Positions 36,625 through 48,850 of a stretch of DNA of 64,000 nucleotides are shown here, piece after piece. The position numbers and the translations under genes are program-made. Location: the NCBI GenBank assembly GCA_047967505.1, contig CM106540.1; one strand, written 5' to 3'. Positions within the stretch are counted from its first letter, which is position 1; every line of letters starts with the position of its first letter. This DNA comes from Dipteris shenzhenensis. Its lineage: Eukaryota; Polypodiophyta; Polypodiopsida; Gleicheniales. The notes under the pieces were generated by a model, which had not been told where the DNA came from, searched no databases, and saw nothing but the letters and a program-made list of their open reading frames with translations.

Positions 36625-39600
36625 ATGGCATCTGACTCTCTTTCACAGATTGTCACTGAAAAGCTTGACAAGAACAACTTCCAAGCATGGAAGTTTAGAA
36701 TGATGAATTTCCTTATGGGAAAAGGCTATTGGGAGTTCATTACAAGAAATAAAGAAGAACTAGTTCTTCCTAATGTTCCCAATCAACAGGAAATGTAGGC
36801 ATTTAAAGCCTGGCATGAGAGAGCCAGAAAAATTATGTACTAGCTGTCTATCAGTATTTTAGATTCTATGATTGTGCATATTCAAGATGTAAGTACACCA
36901 AAGGAGGCATGGGATACTTTGGCAAAAATGTACAGCACAAATATGCAAGCCAAGAAAATACAACTCAAGTAGGAGTTGCACAATGTGCAAAGAGAAAATA
37001 TGAGCATCAATGACTACCACATGAAGGTGAAGCAGATTGCAGATGCACTTGCTTCCATTGGGTCGCGAGTGGAAGATGATGATTTAGTTTCTGTGACCTT
37101 GAATGGTCTAGGAAAGGATTATGCACAGTTCCGGACATCCATTGCCATCTGTGAAAAATTTCCTGATTTTGAGGAGTTGATTGCTCTCCTAATTTCTGAA
37201 GAGCAGAGAAATGGTGGTGCATCTTCTTCAGGAGGAACTTCAAAAGAAATTGTCTTCTACTCAAATTCTGGAAGAGGTAGAGGCAGAGGTAGAGCAGGCT
37301 GATCTGGAGGCTGTGGCAGAAATCAGAATATGTAGCAAATTCAAGAAAACCAGTCCTATGGAGGAGGATGTGATAAGCTTAGAGGCAGGGGGAGCCAAAG
37401 AGGCCGTGGTGGATGGCAGAGAGGCCAAAATGCAAACAGCAATGTTGAATGCTACTATTGTGTTAAGATGGGTCATATGGCTAAAGATTGCTACAAAAAG
37501 CAGATTGACATTATGAATGGAAAATTACAGCAAGGCAATTATGCATCCTCTAGTAGACAGGGTGATGACAGAAATGAGCATTTGTTTATGGTGTAGCACA
37601 TGACCAATTTTGTGACAAGTGCAAAAGAAAGCAATGATGTGTGGTATGTTGACTCAGGTGCATCAAGCCACATGACAGTTCATGCAGAATGGATGCAGGA
37701 TGCAAGGAAAATGAAAAAACCAAGATTTGTGGAGACTAGTGATGATACTGTACATTCTATTGTGCAGATTGGAAAAATTCCTTTGTCTATGCAGGATGGG
37801 AAAAAGAAATACCTGCCTGATGTATTTCATGTTTCGAACATCACCAAGAACCTGGTTTCTATTGGTCAAATGGTTGAGCAGAGCTTGCAGGTCAGATTTA
37901 ATCCTCATGGATGCTTTGTTGAGGATATGAAAAATAAAGGTAGCTTGATATCAAAAGGGAAGAAGAAGGGCAGGATGTTTACGTTGGATGCAAACATGCC
38001 TAAATTGAGTGCAGCAATGTTTGCACATGGGACTGATGTAGTTGCAGATATTGATATCTAGCATAAACACATTGGTCATGTTAATGTACAACGACTTAAA
38101 TTAATGCAAGCCCAAAATATTGTTGCAGGATTGCCCAAGTTCAAGGTTGCAAAAATGCATAAGATGTGTGAAGCCTGTCAATTTGGAAAACAGGCAAGGA
38201 AATCATTTCCTAGACGTGTTCAAGAGAGTAAGAGGCCATTGGAATTAATCCACTCTGATGTGTGGACTATAAAGATACATCTATTGGACGATGTCATTAT
38301 TTTGTCACTTTTATTGATGACTACAGCAGAAAAGTTTGGGTGTATTTTATGAAAAAGAAAAGTGAAGTGCTTGGGCATTTCAAAGCTTTTAAAGCTATGG
38401 TTGAAAAAGAAACAGGCTTGCAAATAAAATGCCTAAGGTCAGATGGAGGGGGAGAGTACCTCTCAAATGAGTTTGCAAGGTTCCTGCAGGAGCATGGCAT
38501 AAAGCAGCAATATTCATGCAGTCATACCCCATAGCAAAATGGACTTGCAGAAAGGAAAAACAGGCATATTGGAGAGGTATCTCATGCCATGCTCAACTAA
38601 AAAGACCTGCCAAATTTTTATTGGGCTGAAGTAGTTGCTACAGCAGTCTACATAATGAACAGGACTCCCACTGCAGCAATACATGGCATGATGCCAAAGG
38701 AGAGGTATACTGGTAGGAAACTAGATATTTCTCATTTGAAAGTTTTTGGTTGCATTGCCTATGTTCATGTGCCAGATGAGTTGAGATCCAAGTTGGATCC
38801 AAAAGCTGAGAAGTGCATCTTTATTGGTTATTCTCTACAGTAGAAAGGGTATAGATGCTATAACCCTTCTACTCGTAAGTTTACAGTAAGCAGAGATGTT
38901 GTTTTTGATGAGATGAGCAGCTAGTATAAACCAGTAAATGTGGTTGATGATGCAGATGCACAAAATGGTAATGCTACACAGAATTCACAGTAGTAATCAC
39001 AAAATATTAGTGGACCTATAGTGTCCTCTAGCAGTGGTTCACATACTTCGCCATGGACAAGCAGATTGAGATCAGGAGAATCTCCTCAAAGCAATGCAGA
39101 TAGTGGTATGCAGGTATGATGAAAAGGAAAAGAGAAAGTAGATCAGCCCATGGTTGATGTGAATGCAAGTCACTCTTATGTGGATGGTGTATCCAGTGGC
39201 TTAGAACATAGCATTGATGATGAGTTGGGTATTCCTTCTGTTGTTACACCTAGAGTAAGGAAGACCAGGGATGTTTTGAGAGCACGTGATAGTGAGCCTA
39301 TTTTGCATAGGTCTACCAGAGTCAAGTATCCAATCGATAGACTGAAATATGATGGATTTACAACCATTCACTATGCCTATATGGTCAAAGTGATACAAGA
39401 ACTAGAACCCACTTCTTTTGAGCAAGACATGGGAAAAGAAAAATGGGAGAAAGCCATGGATGAAGAAATGGATGCCTTGGAAGCAAATGCTACATGGGAA
39501 TTGGTGCCTTTGCCTAAAGACAAGAATGCAATTGGCTACAAGTGGGTCTATAAAGTGAAGCACAATGCAGATGGTTCTCTGAGTAGATACAAGGCAAGAT

Positions 39601-39837
39601 TAGTTGTCAAGGGGTATGCACAGACATATGGCATTGATTATGAAGAAACATTCAGTCCAGTTGCAAGGATGGCAACTGTAAGAGCAGTCATTGCTATGGC
39701 TACATCGAAGGGATGGTCTTTACATCAGATGGATGTAAAGAATGCCTTCTTGCATGGTGATTTGCAAGAAGAGGTCTATATGGAGCAACCACCAGGTTAT
39801 GTGCATGCTATTCATCCTAAATTTGTTTACAGGTTGA
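36625..39837 (+). pseudogene. Copia gag-pol polyprotein, broken
   Basis: Gag starts at ATG 36625 (MASDSLSQIVTEKLDKNNFQ). The CCHC knuckle CYYCVKMGHMAKDC is at 37450-37491, the protease site YVDSGASSHM at about 37645, and the pre-integrase HKHIGHVN near 38062. The integrase has HSDVW, FIDDYSRKVWVYF, RSDGGGEY and QNGLAERKN across 38245-38560. RT spans about 39420-39837 and includes [20 protein letters not shown] and [12 protein letters not shown], but ends before the YVDD box. In-frame stops lie at 36796, 36841, 36970, 37300, 37333, 37594, 38059, 38532, 38841 and 38922, among others. A one-base frameshift lies near 38268. Nearly all of these stops are TAG where Gln or Trp is expected; the one at 37300 is TGA where Arg is expected. 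Confidence 0.92.
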
Positions 39838-39967
39838 AGAGTTTTTTGGCTTTCACAACTAAGAAGAGGAAAACTATTTTCAGCCTCCACCTTTGTGTGT
39901 ATTCCCCCATTGTGTATGTGAAAAAGCTGCAAGTGAAACTCCTTACCTCTCTCCCACTCTCTTCACA
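39838..39967 (+). repeat. Truncated copia 3' LTR
   Basis: Matches the last 130 bp of the 5' LTR (35980-36109) with a handful of substitutions. It is fused directly to the RT frame at AGGTTGAAGAGTTTTTTG, a junction with a few bases of shared sequence. Confidence 0.9.
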
Positions 39968-40139
39968 CATCTTAATTACCACCGCTATGTTTATTCATTT
40001 CATTATGAAAACTTTAGAACACCAAAATGATAACTATTTTCATGCCATTTTGGACAAAAAATGATGATCATGAATGATGCGTTAATGCAACATGAAAATA
40101 TTGATAAAGTCCTCGAAGGTAGCTTTCGTATGAGGCGAT

Positions 40140-40370
40140 GAGACACCATGACCACAACTTTAATGTTGTTAACTCGAAATGGTGGAAGAGCATTGAGGAG
40201 ATCCATGTGGAGCAGGTGAGGTAAGGCACAAAAAAGAGCTATAGGAGATCAATAGGGGGCACCATGACCATAGCTTGACTTTGTAGTTGCCTCAAAGTGG
40301 TGGAAGAGGGTGAGGAGATCCATGGAGCAAGCGAAGTAAGGCACAAAAGAGAGATGCAAGGGATCAATAG
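40140..40370. repeat. Diverged tandem pair of about 117 bp
   Basis: GACACCATGACCACAACTTT...GGAGATCAATAGGG at 40141-40257 recurs, diverged, at 40258-40370, each copy containing GGTGGAAGAG, GAGGAGATCCATG and GTAAGGCACAAAA. Confidence 0.75.
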
Positions 40371-41200
40371 GCCCACAGTGGGCCTACACAAGAGACATCA
40401 GATGGCAAGCTATACTAAAAGGGCTAGTAATAAAGAGTCCATGAGGAGGAAATGAGAGGCGAGGGAAGGGATTTTGTTCATGGCTAGGAGAGGATTGAGA
40501 GCTAGATATGATGAGGGATAGAGGTGGGGCAGAGAGAGCAACGAAGCTCCATTGGCACTCCATAGAGATGCAAAAGTTGGACAAGGTGGGTGTTGAGTGC
40601 ATGGGTATCCCAAGCAATTGTTACATGGTTGCCACACCTGGCGCATGGCGATGGCCATGCAGCTCAGGCATCCATCAAGCAATGATCATGCATTCCAGGA
40701 CAAAAGTCTCGAGGGCAAGTCACACCCAATGTGACATTTGGCACCTTGCAAATCTGGGGTGTGATTTTGTGCATTAGATACACATGGCTTCATCTGAAAC
40801 CCCACCAAACATGCTCCATGGGCTACTTGTGCACAACCTCTTAATGGGGCTTTTGAATCTTGAGTCGTGCACCATACATAGCAGCACCTAAATCTAGTAT
40901 AGTGTATTTTACTAGGTGGGATTCATGCATCTCCACACAAGGGGAGGGTGAAGGACATTTAACATCATTGGCACAAAACAATTTGGATGAAATTCATGTC
41001 TATCCTAAAGTTTGAGGGGCCCATCTCATTTTGATCCCATCAAATGGGTAGAAGCTATTGCAATATCTGGCTATGTATGCAAATACATCGATGCCTACAA
41101 AACACCATTCACCACCATCTTTTGTTGCAATGTTAGACTCATGTTAGATGAGTGTGAATCGTGTGGACATGTGTGAATCTTGCCTTAGATCTTTTTTTTA
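40370..41200. other. Intergenic region, no gene seen
   Basis: Small frames on both strands without recognisable content. Confidence 0.5.
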
Positions 41201-41555
41201 AATAAACATGCCAAATATATTAAAAGGGGTGGTCATCCCCAACAAAAAAATATCAATACAAAAATTGGCCTAATTAGGGAGAGATCCCCCATGGCCTACA
41301 CTGCTGTCAACTAGAGAGACCCTAACTTAAACCAAGGTTAGCTTTGACTATGTAGACGAAATGGCTCACCACCATTGCGTCGATCCTATTCCAAATCCCT
41401 CCCAAAATCCCAAAGATACACCTTTACCATGGCTCTGTAGCAAAAGCCCTAAAACCATGCTAAACTTATCATGAAACACATTCCTGTTCCTAAACTCCCA
41501 GATGCCCAGAATAACTACCACCCTAAGATAAACCCAACCAGCCACCAAGGTTGAT

Positions 41556-43180
41556 CGAAAACAAGACATATCCCCTAAAATAGTGACTCTTCATCACTGA
41601 GAACCAATTCTGAAGGAGTCCATGAGCTTGGACTAGCGCACCATTGTCTCCAACTTCCTCCACAACTTGTGAGCTACCAAGTACGTCTAATGTAAGTGCC
41701 TCAGATCCTCCACCACACCATTGCATACACACACGATGGATCAACATGCATCCTCTTGGCCAATTTAGCTCTCATTGGAAGACACTAGTTAATGATATTC
41801 CACAATATGAACTTGGCTTTTCCCACTGCACAACCTTTTCGTATCTCTTTCAGTCAAGAATGCTACCATGTAGTGCTGCGTCTCCAGCCCCATTTCTTAT
41901 TTAGGGGCCCTACTACATTATTCAATTCCATCAACCATATATACAACACCTTGGTAGAAATGTTGTGCAAAGGAGTCTTCCCTTCCAACCATTGCACTAC
42001 CATGCCATCTTCAGAAGGAATGTAATTTGAAGGTCAACCCTCTAGAATTATTTCTAGCACCGCTTGAGGAGGTCACTCTCTCCATTAGTTAATGCAAACA
42101 TCTTGTTGAGCTTGTCCATAAAGAACCAGTTGCGCTACCCTAATTCCACGCATCCTACCAAGTTTGGATACCCTTCTCAAACAAATTCCTGGCTTTGACC
42201 ATGTCATCACATGCAAATGCGTCCCCCTCCCTCGGCACGACTTTCCTCCAACAAATCGACTCAAGAAAACTGTAGTTGCCATGTAGTCCTTTTCCTGCCC
42301 TTCCACTTTACGAGGCTCACATAGTCATTCCAAGCTTGGATGCGGCCACGGATCAAATCAAAACATTTGATGGAAAACGATGAGATGTATCCCCTAAAAT
42401 AAGGACTCTCCACTGAGAATCAATTCGGAATCCATGAGCCTGGACTAGTGCACCATTGTCTCCAACTTCCTCCACACCTTGCGAGCTACCAGGCACCTCT
42501 AGTGTAAGTGCCCTAGATCCTCCACAACACCACTACATAACACACATGATGGATCAACATGCATCCTCTTGGCCAATTTAGTACTCATTGGGAGACACTG
42601 GTTAATGACTTTCCACAAGATGAACTTGGCTTTTCCCATTGCACAACCTTTCCAGATCTCTTTCAGTCAATAATGCCACCATGTCATGCTGCATCTCAAG
42701 CCCCATTTCTTATTTAGGGGCCCTACTACATTATTTGATTCCATCAACCATACATACAACACCTTGGAAGAAATAATGTGCAGAGCAGTCTTCCCTACCG
42801 ACCATTGCGTTGCCATGCCATTTTCAGAAGGAACATAATTTGAAGGCAAACCCTCTAGAATTATTTCTAGCACCCCCTTGAGGAGGTCACTCTCTCCATC
42901 AGTTAATGCAAACATCTTGCTGAGCTTGTCCATAGAGAACCACTCTGCACTACCCTAATTCCACGCATCTTGCCAAGTTTGGATACCCTTCTTCAACAAA
43001 TTCCTAGCTTTGACCATGTCATCACATGCAAATGCATCCCCCTCCCTCGGTAGGTCTTTTCTCCACCAAATCGACTCAAGAAAATTGTAGTTGCCATGGA
43101 GTCCTTTTCCTGGCCTTCCACTTTAAGAGGCTCACACACTCGTTCCAAGCTTGGATGAGGCCACTGATCAAATCAAACCC
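41556..43180 (-). repeat. 812-bp tandem duplication inside the LINE
   Basis: CCATTGTCTCCAACTTCCTC occurs at 41641 and 42453, and the sequences around it align over about 41556-42367 and 42368-43180. The shared segment covers the zinc-binding 3' part of ORF2. Copies differ by several percent, so the event is old. Confidence 0.85.
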
Positions 43181-45113
43181 TTTGATCATCAAAGGGAAAT
43201 GAGACACAAGTTTATCATACCAACTGAGACTGGCCCAACAACCTTCTCCCTGGGCCCTTTAGCACTGGAGATGGTCGTCTTCATAACCTCCACCCACAAG
43301 GCTTGCCTATTAAACATATGCACCAACTACTTACCTAGTAGGGACATGTTCTTGCATCTAACATATGGGATAGTTAGCCCCACCTGCATCTTGAAAGCTT
43401 TCATGGATCCCAAGGGATGTAGTGATGCTTTTTCATGCCTAGTTCCTCCACCCACAGAAACAAGACAGGAACCCTCTAAATAGGGACTTGATTTCCTATC
43501 ACTGAGAAGCAAACAAGATGTGTTGCACCATCAGGCATCTTGTATTCTAGCCTTCACCTTTTCCTTGAACCAATCTAAGTGCTGGAGAAGACTGACATCC
43601 AACCCAAGAGGCGCTCCCAAGTACCTGATAATTTTACCACACGGAATGATTGCAATTCCCAAATTAACCAACCACTTAGGTGGGGGGGTCTGTGCTCACC
43701 TTAAGCAAGAAGGTCTTGCTCTAACCACATTTGTATCCTAAAGCTTTGCAAAATAATTATATTATCTACATAAGGCACCCAACTTGTTCTCCATCCTCTT
43801 GAGTGATCGTGACAGTGTCATCACCAAACAGTTGACACAAGAGGTACTGGCCGATGGAAGCTGCACACTTTTCATTGTTCCCGAGTCTACCTTCTTCTTA
43901 ATTGCATGAATTAGTAGCACTCTATAGAGAACCTCAACCACATTCCCAAACATACATTGGAACTCTCTTATGAACCTTGAGTCAAACCCCAGCCGTTCTC
44001 GGACTAGAAGGATGAAGTCCCAACAAACCCTATCATAAGCCTTGTCTAGTACTAGTCCAAATATCAAAGTTTTCTGACCAGTTGCACAAGTATAATCTTA
44101 GGACAAGGCTACATTTAGAATATTCTCATATACATCCGTCCCTTTCATAAATCCGTTCTATTCAGCATCAATGACCGAGTTACACATCTCTCTGATCCTT
44201 ATGGAAAGGGATTTTGCTATCGCTTTATATGAGGTAATTAGCATTGTGATTGGCCTCTAGTCACCCACTTTTACTCTTCTATGTCTCTTTGGGAATAACT
44301 TCATTGACCCAAAATTGATTGCTTGCGATAATGATGCTTTCTCAAATGCTGAGTTGGCCATATCTACCAAGACTTCACCCAAAACATCCTAAAACTCCCT
44401 AAAAAATTTCATAGTCAAACCGTTTGGGTCAGGTGTCTTGTCTTCTGCCATGTGCTTCCTCTAGCTCAGTAGCTCTATCAAATGGCCTTGGCACAAGTGA
44501 AGACCTTTGGTAGCCAAAGATCCCATAGGTAATGCCTTCCATTTGAGCATTAATATTGGATGCCCAATCATCATCTTGCATTGCGTCTTTGCCCACGATA
44601 GCACTTATATCTTGCCAAAACATTATTGCAATGTGCCAAAATTTGGTCATGACATTACCTTGTGCATCCTCCATGCGATCAATCAATTGACACTATTGGT
44701 TTCTCCTTATATAGATTGAAAGAAGGATTTGGAAGGGCAATCCCCTAATGCTAGCCATAGGTGCATACTTTTGATCCGTGCCTAGTCAACCTCCACCAAT
44801 TCCCAATCCTAGATTCCTTGGCCCATCTCCACTAAAAGAGTCATCAGAATCATATCTTTTGACGCTCCATCAGGCACAACCCTTAATGCATCACACACAT
44901 TGGTCAGGGTCTCCACCTACATGAACGATCAGCCATGTACTTGGCGTTAGCCTCCTTGTCCTTCTACAGCACGATGTGAATAGCTAGATCCCATCTTTGC
45001 CATGATCCTGGCCACCATTTGCTGCCATGTTTTCCTGACAACCTTGCAAATTTCTTTAGGAGCCAGCAATCTTTGAATGAATTTGAAAGGGATATCTCTA
45101 GGTCTATCGACTA

Positions 45114-45364
45114 AGCTCGGGGGGGTCACTATGTATAAACCCTCTATATCACGTGCGTTCAAGGCCTATATTTAAAGTCCCTCATCTGTAAAAAATTTCA
45201 TTAATAAAATCTGCCCCTTTTCTATACAAATCTGTAAATTTTTTCCAAAACTATTTTAAATAGTCCCTTATATATATTTATTTCTGTAAATTTTAGAAAT
45301 AAAAAAAATCCTTCTGTTGAACTCACGTGATAGGGTTACATATGATGAGTGACCCCCCCGAGCT
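45114..45364. mobile_element. MITE with perfect 17-bp terminal inverted repeats
   Basis: Begins AGCTCGGGGGGGTCACT and ends with its exact reverse complement. It is 251 bp, AT-rich inside and non-coding. ACTA flanks it on both sides (45110-45113 and 45365-45368), a likely 4-bp target duplication. It interrupts the minus-strand LINE ORF2. The superfamily cannot be fixed from a short duplication like this. Confidence 0.8.
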
Positions 45365-47499
45365 ACTAAGGCAGGGACTGAGAACTCCTAGACCACTAGA
45401 ATATGATCCAACAACATAGCAAAGGCCACACAGCCACCCCGAAACAGCCCTCTCATCCACCAAGCATACTTTGAGATGCAGAACCTATTTAATTGCCCTA
45501 CACGAAATTTGTTGCCCCTTCTCCTATTGTTCTAGGTGATTTGTGAGAGACCGTCAAAGACCAATTCCCTATATCCATCAAGTCATGGCCCATAGAGAGT
45601 TCCTCCACAAGCATCCCATTCGGCCCCCACAAGCACATGAGACCTATCTTCGATGCTCTCAATACATTCCTTTCTCCCCCAATAGCCAATTATCCCCCAT
45701 TAACACAAAGTTTACGAACTACCAGCATTCAGCCCTTTCCAGAGAGGAATTCGGGGCATAAACATAGGCAATGCTAAAGTCAAAACCCTCCTTCAAGATA
45801 AACACCCCAATCGACCAACCCTCTTCATTTCTAAACACCTCTCTGGGATGCAAGGACTCAACGAGGGCTAACAGCCCCCCCCCCTCTATTGGGATAGTTT
45901 GCAAAGACTTCAAACCCCAACTGGCTAAAAGTAGACCATTACCAACTATTCTTGCATCCACATTTAACTTCTTGGAGCAGAATGACACATGATTTCAACC
46001 TTCTAAATCACCGACAGACAACCTTTTTATTGCAATAGCCCCTAACATTCCATGAAAGCACCTTCACAATCAATAGAGGACCCGCCTGAAAGCTGCTTCC
46101 CTACACTACTGTCAGGGGTAAGGGCTTTATATGCATCTTTGAAATAATTAAAGTGGTTTTCTCTTCTTACACTCGACCCCCTCCTATCTCTTTGATCCAT
46201 TTAGACATACGACTCTACCGAAATCCTTGCTTTACACTTACCATCCTCAGGGGGGATGCCATTACAGCCTCTTTCTTAAACTTGAGATGACGAGCTTAAC
46301 CCGACAGTGTGTCCTGGTAAAATTTTAAAGCCTCTAAATCATGTCATCATTCTTCTCTGGCATCGATCTACCCTTCTTATCCATGGCTGACATGGTACCT
46401 TGCAAGCTTGGAACACCATCCATGGATTTCCCCCCCGTGTTCACATGCTGTGGAGGTGACTCACATCCTATCTCCTGCTTGTCCACACGAGTAGTAACTC
46501 TTCAAGCACTGTGACCTCTTGCTCACTAGTCTCATCACCTAGCGCCAACATGGTATTTGTTGACCTAAGCGAGCAATGCCTAGCAAAATGCCCCATGTCC
46601 TCTTGCAAACATAACATGCATCAGGAAAGGGACTAAACTTAACCTGCTATGCAAACATAGACCCATCAGGGAGTCTGACATCGATGAAGTCGGAGATCGC
46701 TTGCATCCTATCCCACAATATCCACACTCTCTTCTTCCAGCAAGCGCCAAGGAGGCCGGTGGGATTTGTAGAGCTTTCCCTAGAGTTGTTGCTAGTTTTC
46801 TAATTTATTGCATAACCACGGAGGAATGTTCAGGAATTCAACCCCCATCGGACAATTATGTAGAAGAAAATAGTCAACACTAAACTCCGGCATCACCAAC
46901 ACGGGTGCACCCGAGAACTAAAAGGCCCTACCCACCACCTCGTCATGTATCGACTTAGAGATGCATTGTAGAAGAAAAAAACCTCTACCTAGGAACCTTG
47001 CAGAATAATAGTTACTTGGGAGCTCACGTTCGTAGTGAGTGAGCTCTGATAGCTCCTCCACAGTGGGGGTGTGCCCAGTAAAAAATAGATAAAGACCTCC
47101 TCTGCTAAGCTTCTCCAGCTCAAGTCGCACCTCTTCAATCTTCAGCTCATACATGGTCCCGTGACGTTTTCTTGTTTCGAATTGTTCTACCTCCTTCGCT
47201 CTTCTAACTACTTCCGGTGAAAAGCCTTGCTGCATCTTCTTCAAGCAAGCACTTCAGCATATGATGGTGAGATGTCCCATTGATGAGTCTCTTCCTCAGG
47301 GCCATCTCCTGGTCGCTTCTCACCTTGGTTCTCCCTCTCAAGCTCTTCTGCATCGAGTGACGAGTTGGTGTTTTCCTTACTTATGCCCTCTGCAACTGGC
47401 ATCAGACTAGACGGATCACCCCGGGGTTGTTTTGTCAAAGCTCGAGATCCGTCTGCATGCCTTCGCCGCATGTCAACCATGCACTGAGGGGACCTCACT

Positions 47500-47890
47500 C
47501 AGTGCGTTTCCATGTGTGATTTTATCCTACCTAGCTTTAGTTGGGCATAAGACATTAGGCATAGGACATGCATGATGCCACGCATTGCCATGGAATTCTC
47601 GTCTTAGCTTTTTTTATTATTGAAGAGGTCTACTCATATATTACTCAAAATCCACCAAAAGACATTTCATACAAAATGACCAACTGCGCATTGCCATGTA
47701 ATTACACTTGTCTAATTGATCGGTGGCGATACAGTACGCATTGCAACAAGTTACAACGAGTCTTCACAGAAAACGAGCAAACTATATAGAGTGAACGTCA
47801 ACTTTTACTTTTCTGCTTATTTTGTAAAGATTAGTTAAAAAATCTGCAAATTCTCAAGAAAAACCTTCAAAATTTGAAGCCTGAACTTTG
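47500..47890. other. Spacer upstream of the LINE, no gene seen
   Basis: A small plus frame at 47568-47789 has no recognisable content. Confidence 0.45.
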
Positions 47891-48850
47891 AAGTATTGTG
47901 ATTTGCTTCCCTCCCGCCACGTGAATCGGTGCAAGAAGCGCCCTCATAATGCCGAAACTTGGAAGCGGCACTTCTCAGTACTTACTGCGATAACGTGACT
48001 TGTAAATGCGGTGATCCAAGAATGCGCATACTTTAATAGTCGAAAACGGATCTGTCACTTCTCCAAATTCCTGCCGTTCCACGTTCCAATGCAAGATCGC
48101 ATGTGAATCATCAACTCTGTGAGTTAGGTAGTCGAGTAAAATAAACTAGAAGCAGCCAGCTCCACCTGCCGGTGAGGTGATTCTTTATGAGTAGCCCAAG
48201 CTGTGGCTATGGCGGGGGTACTGCTGTACGCAGCTCTTTGGCTGGGCGAGAGGCATTAAATCCGATGATTCAGCTGCATGTTCTGCTGGGCCAGGGGGAG
48301 GGACCTATCATCTCGGCTACCATCACGATCTCAGGCTCCAGCTGTGTGTTTGCCCAAGTTCTGCTACGGAATTGTAGCCAGTGGCCAGTAGCCAGGACGG
48401 TTTGTGGCCCATGAGAGAGATGGCAGCCGGTGTGACCTGTCTTCCCAAATTTCCTCCTCGCCGGTCTGGCACTTCGTGGGTGCAATCATCAATGCACCCT
48501 GTTTTTCTGTCTCTCTAAATCTGGTTTTTTCGAGCGGAAATGGATAATTGCGAAGTTACGACATATCTGGATTCTGCTCTCTCCGACCCCGCGGCCGGGC
48601 TTCGAGCATGGCATAGCTTGTGCAGGCCGGCTGACAATTTGATTGCCGCGTGGGGTCGCCTTGCAGAGTTCACGCCGACTAAGTAGACGTAGAATTTCGC
48701 TGTTAGATCAAAAGTTTCGAGAAACTTTAGGATTTCTGGTCGGTCGATTTTGGATACGGGAAGCTTTCCAGCGTTTTAGTCTGTGGGTGGATGGAGAGCT
48801 GGCAGCCATAGCGACTCGGAGTTATCAAAGTTCATCAAAGTCAATTCTTG
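47890..48850 (+). promoter_or_regulatory. CpG-retaining, promoter-like region
   Basis: Unlike the surrounding repeats, this stretch keeps many CpG dinucleotides (for example CTCCGACCCCGCGGCCGGGC at 48577-48596). It has non-repetitive sequence and open frames at 48187-48414 and 48540-48686. This suggests DNA that is not heavily methylated, such as the promoter and 5' part of a real gene. No TATA box or start site can be fixed. Confidence 0.35.
48540..48686 (+). CDS. 48-codon ORF or first exon, unrecognised
   Basis: The ORF starts at ATG 48540 and reads MDNCEVTTYLDSALSDPAAG then LRAWHSLCRPADNLIAAWGR, with good codon character and high GC. It ends at TAG 48684. A GT one base before the stop (CTAA/GTAGAC) could be a donor, making this a first exon. 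No family recognised. No convincing second exon is visible in the AT-rich DNA that follows. Confidence 0.35.
   Translation: MDNCEVTTYLDSALSDPAAGLRAWHSLCRPADNLIAAWGRLAEFTPTK

Larger units (their letters stand above)
35753..39967 (+). mobile_element. Ty1/copia element with 5-bp target duplication
   Basis: The element starts TGTTGAGATATC and ends CTTCACA. It is flanked on both sides by CATCT (35748-35752 and 39968-39972), so both termini are those of a single insertion. It contains a 5' LTR, a tRNA-Met primer binding site, gag, protease, integrase and the first part of RT. The RT frame then jumps directly into the last 130 bp of the 3' LTR: an internal deletion removed the rest of RT, RNase H and most of the 3' LTR. 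It is therefore non-autonomous and dead. Confidence 0.92.
41240..47500 (-). mobile_element. Decayed full-length-sized L1-type LINE
   Basis: Minus-strand order fits a LINE. ORF1 remnants are at 47498-46918 (charged, with KKMQQGFSPEVVRRAKEVEQ) and a zinc knuckle near 46600 (CMLCLQEDMGHFARHC). ORF2 begins near 46050 with VLSWNVRGYCNKK, the conserved endonuclease start; more endonuclease lies at 45988-45498. RT includes LDKAYDRVCWDFILLVRERL near 44045 and, in another frame near 43825, CQLFGDDTVT, which carries the FxDD catalytic box. The zinc-binding tail runs to about 41360 (VVILGIWEFRNRNVFHD). The element is interrupted by a MITE at 45114-45364 and has a duplicated 3' section. It is full of stops. 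Confidence 0.8.
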
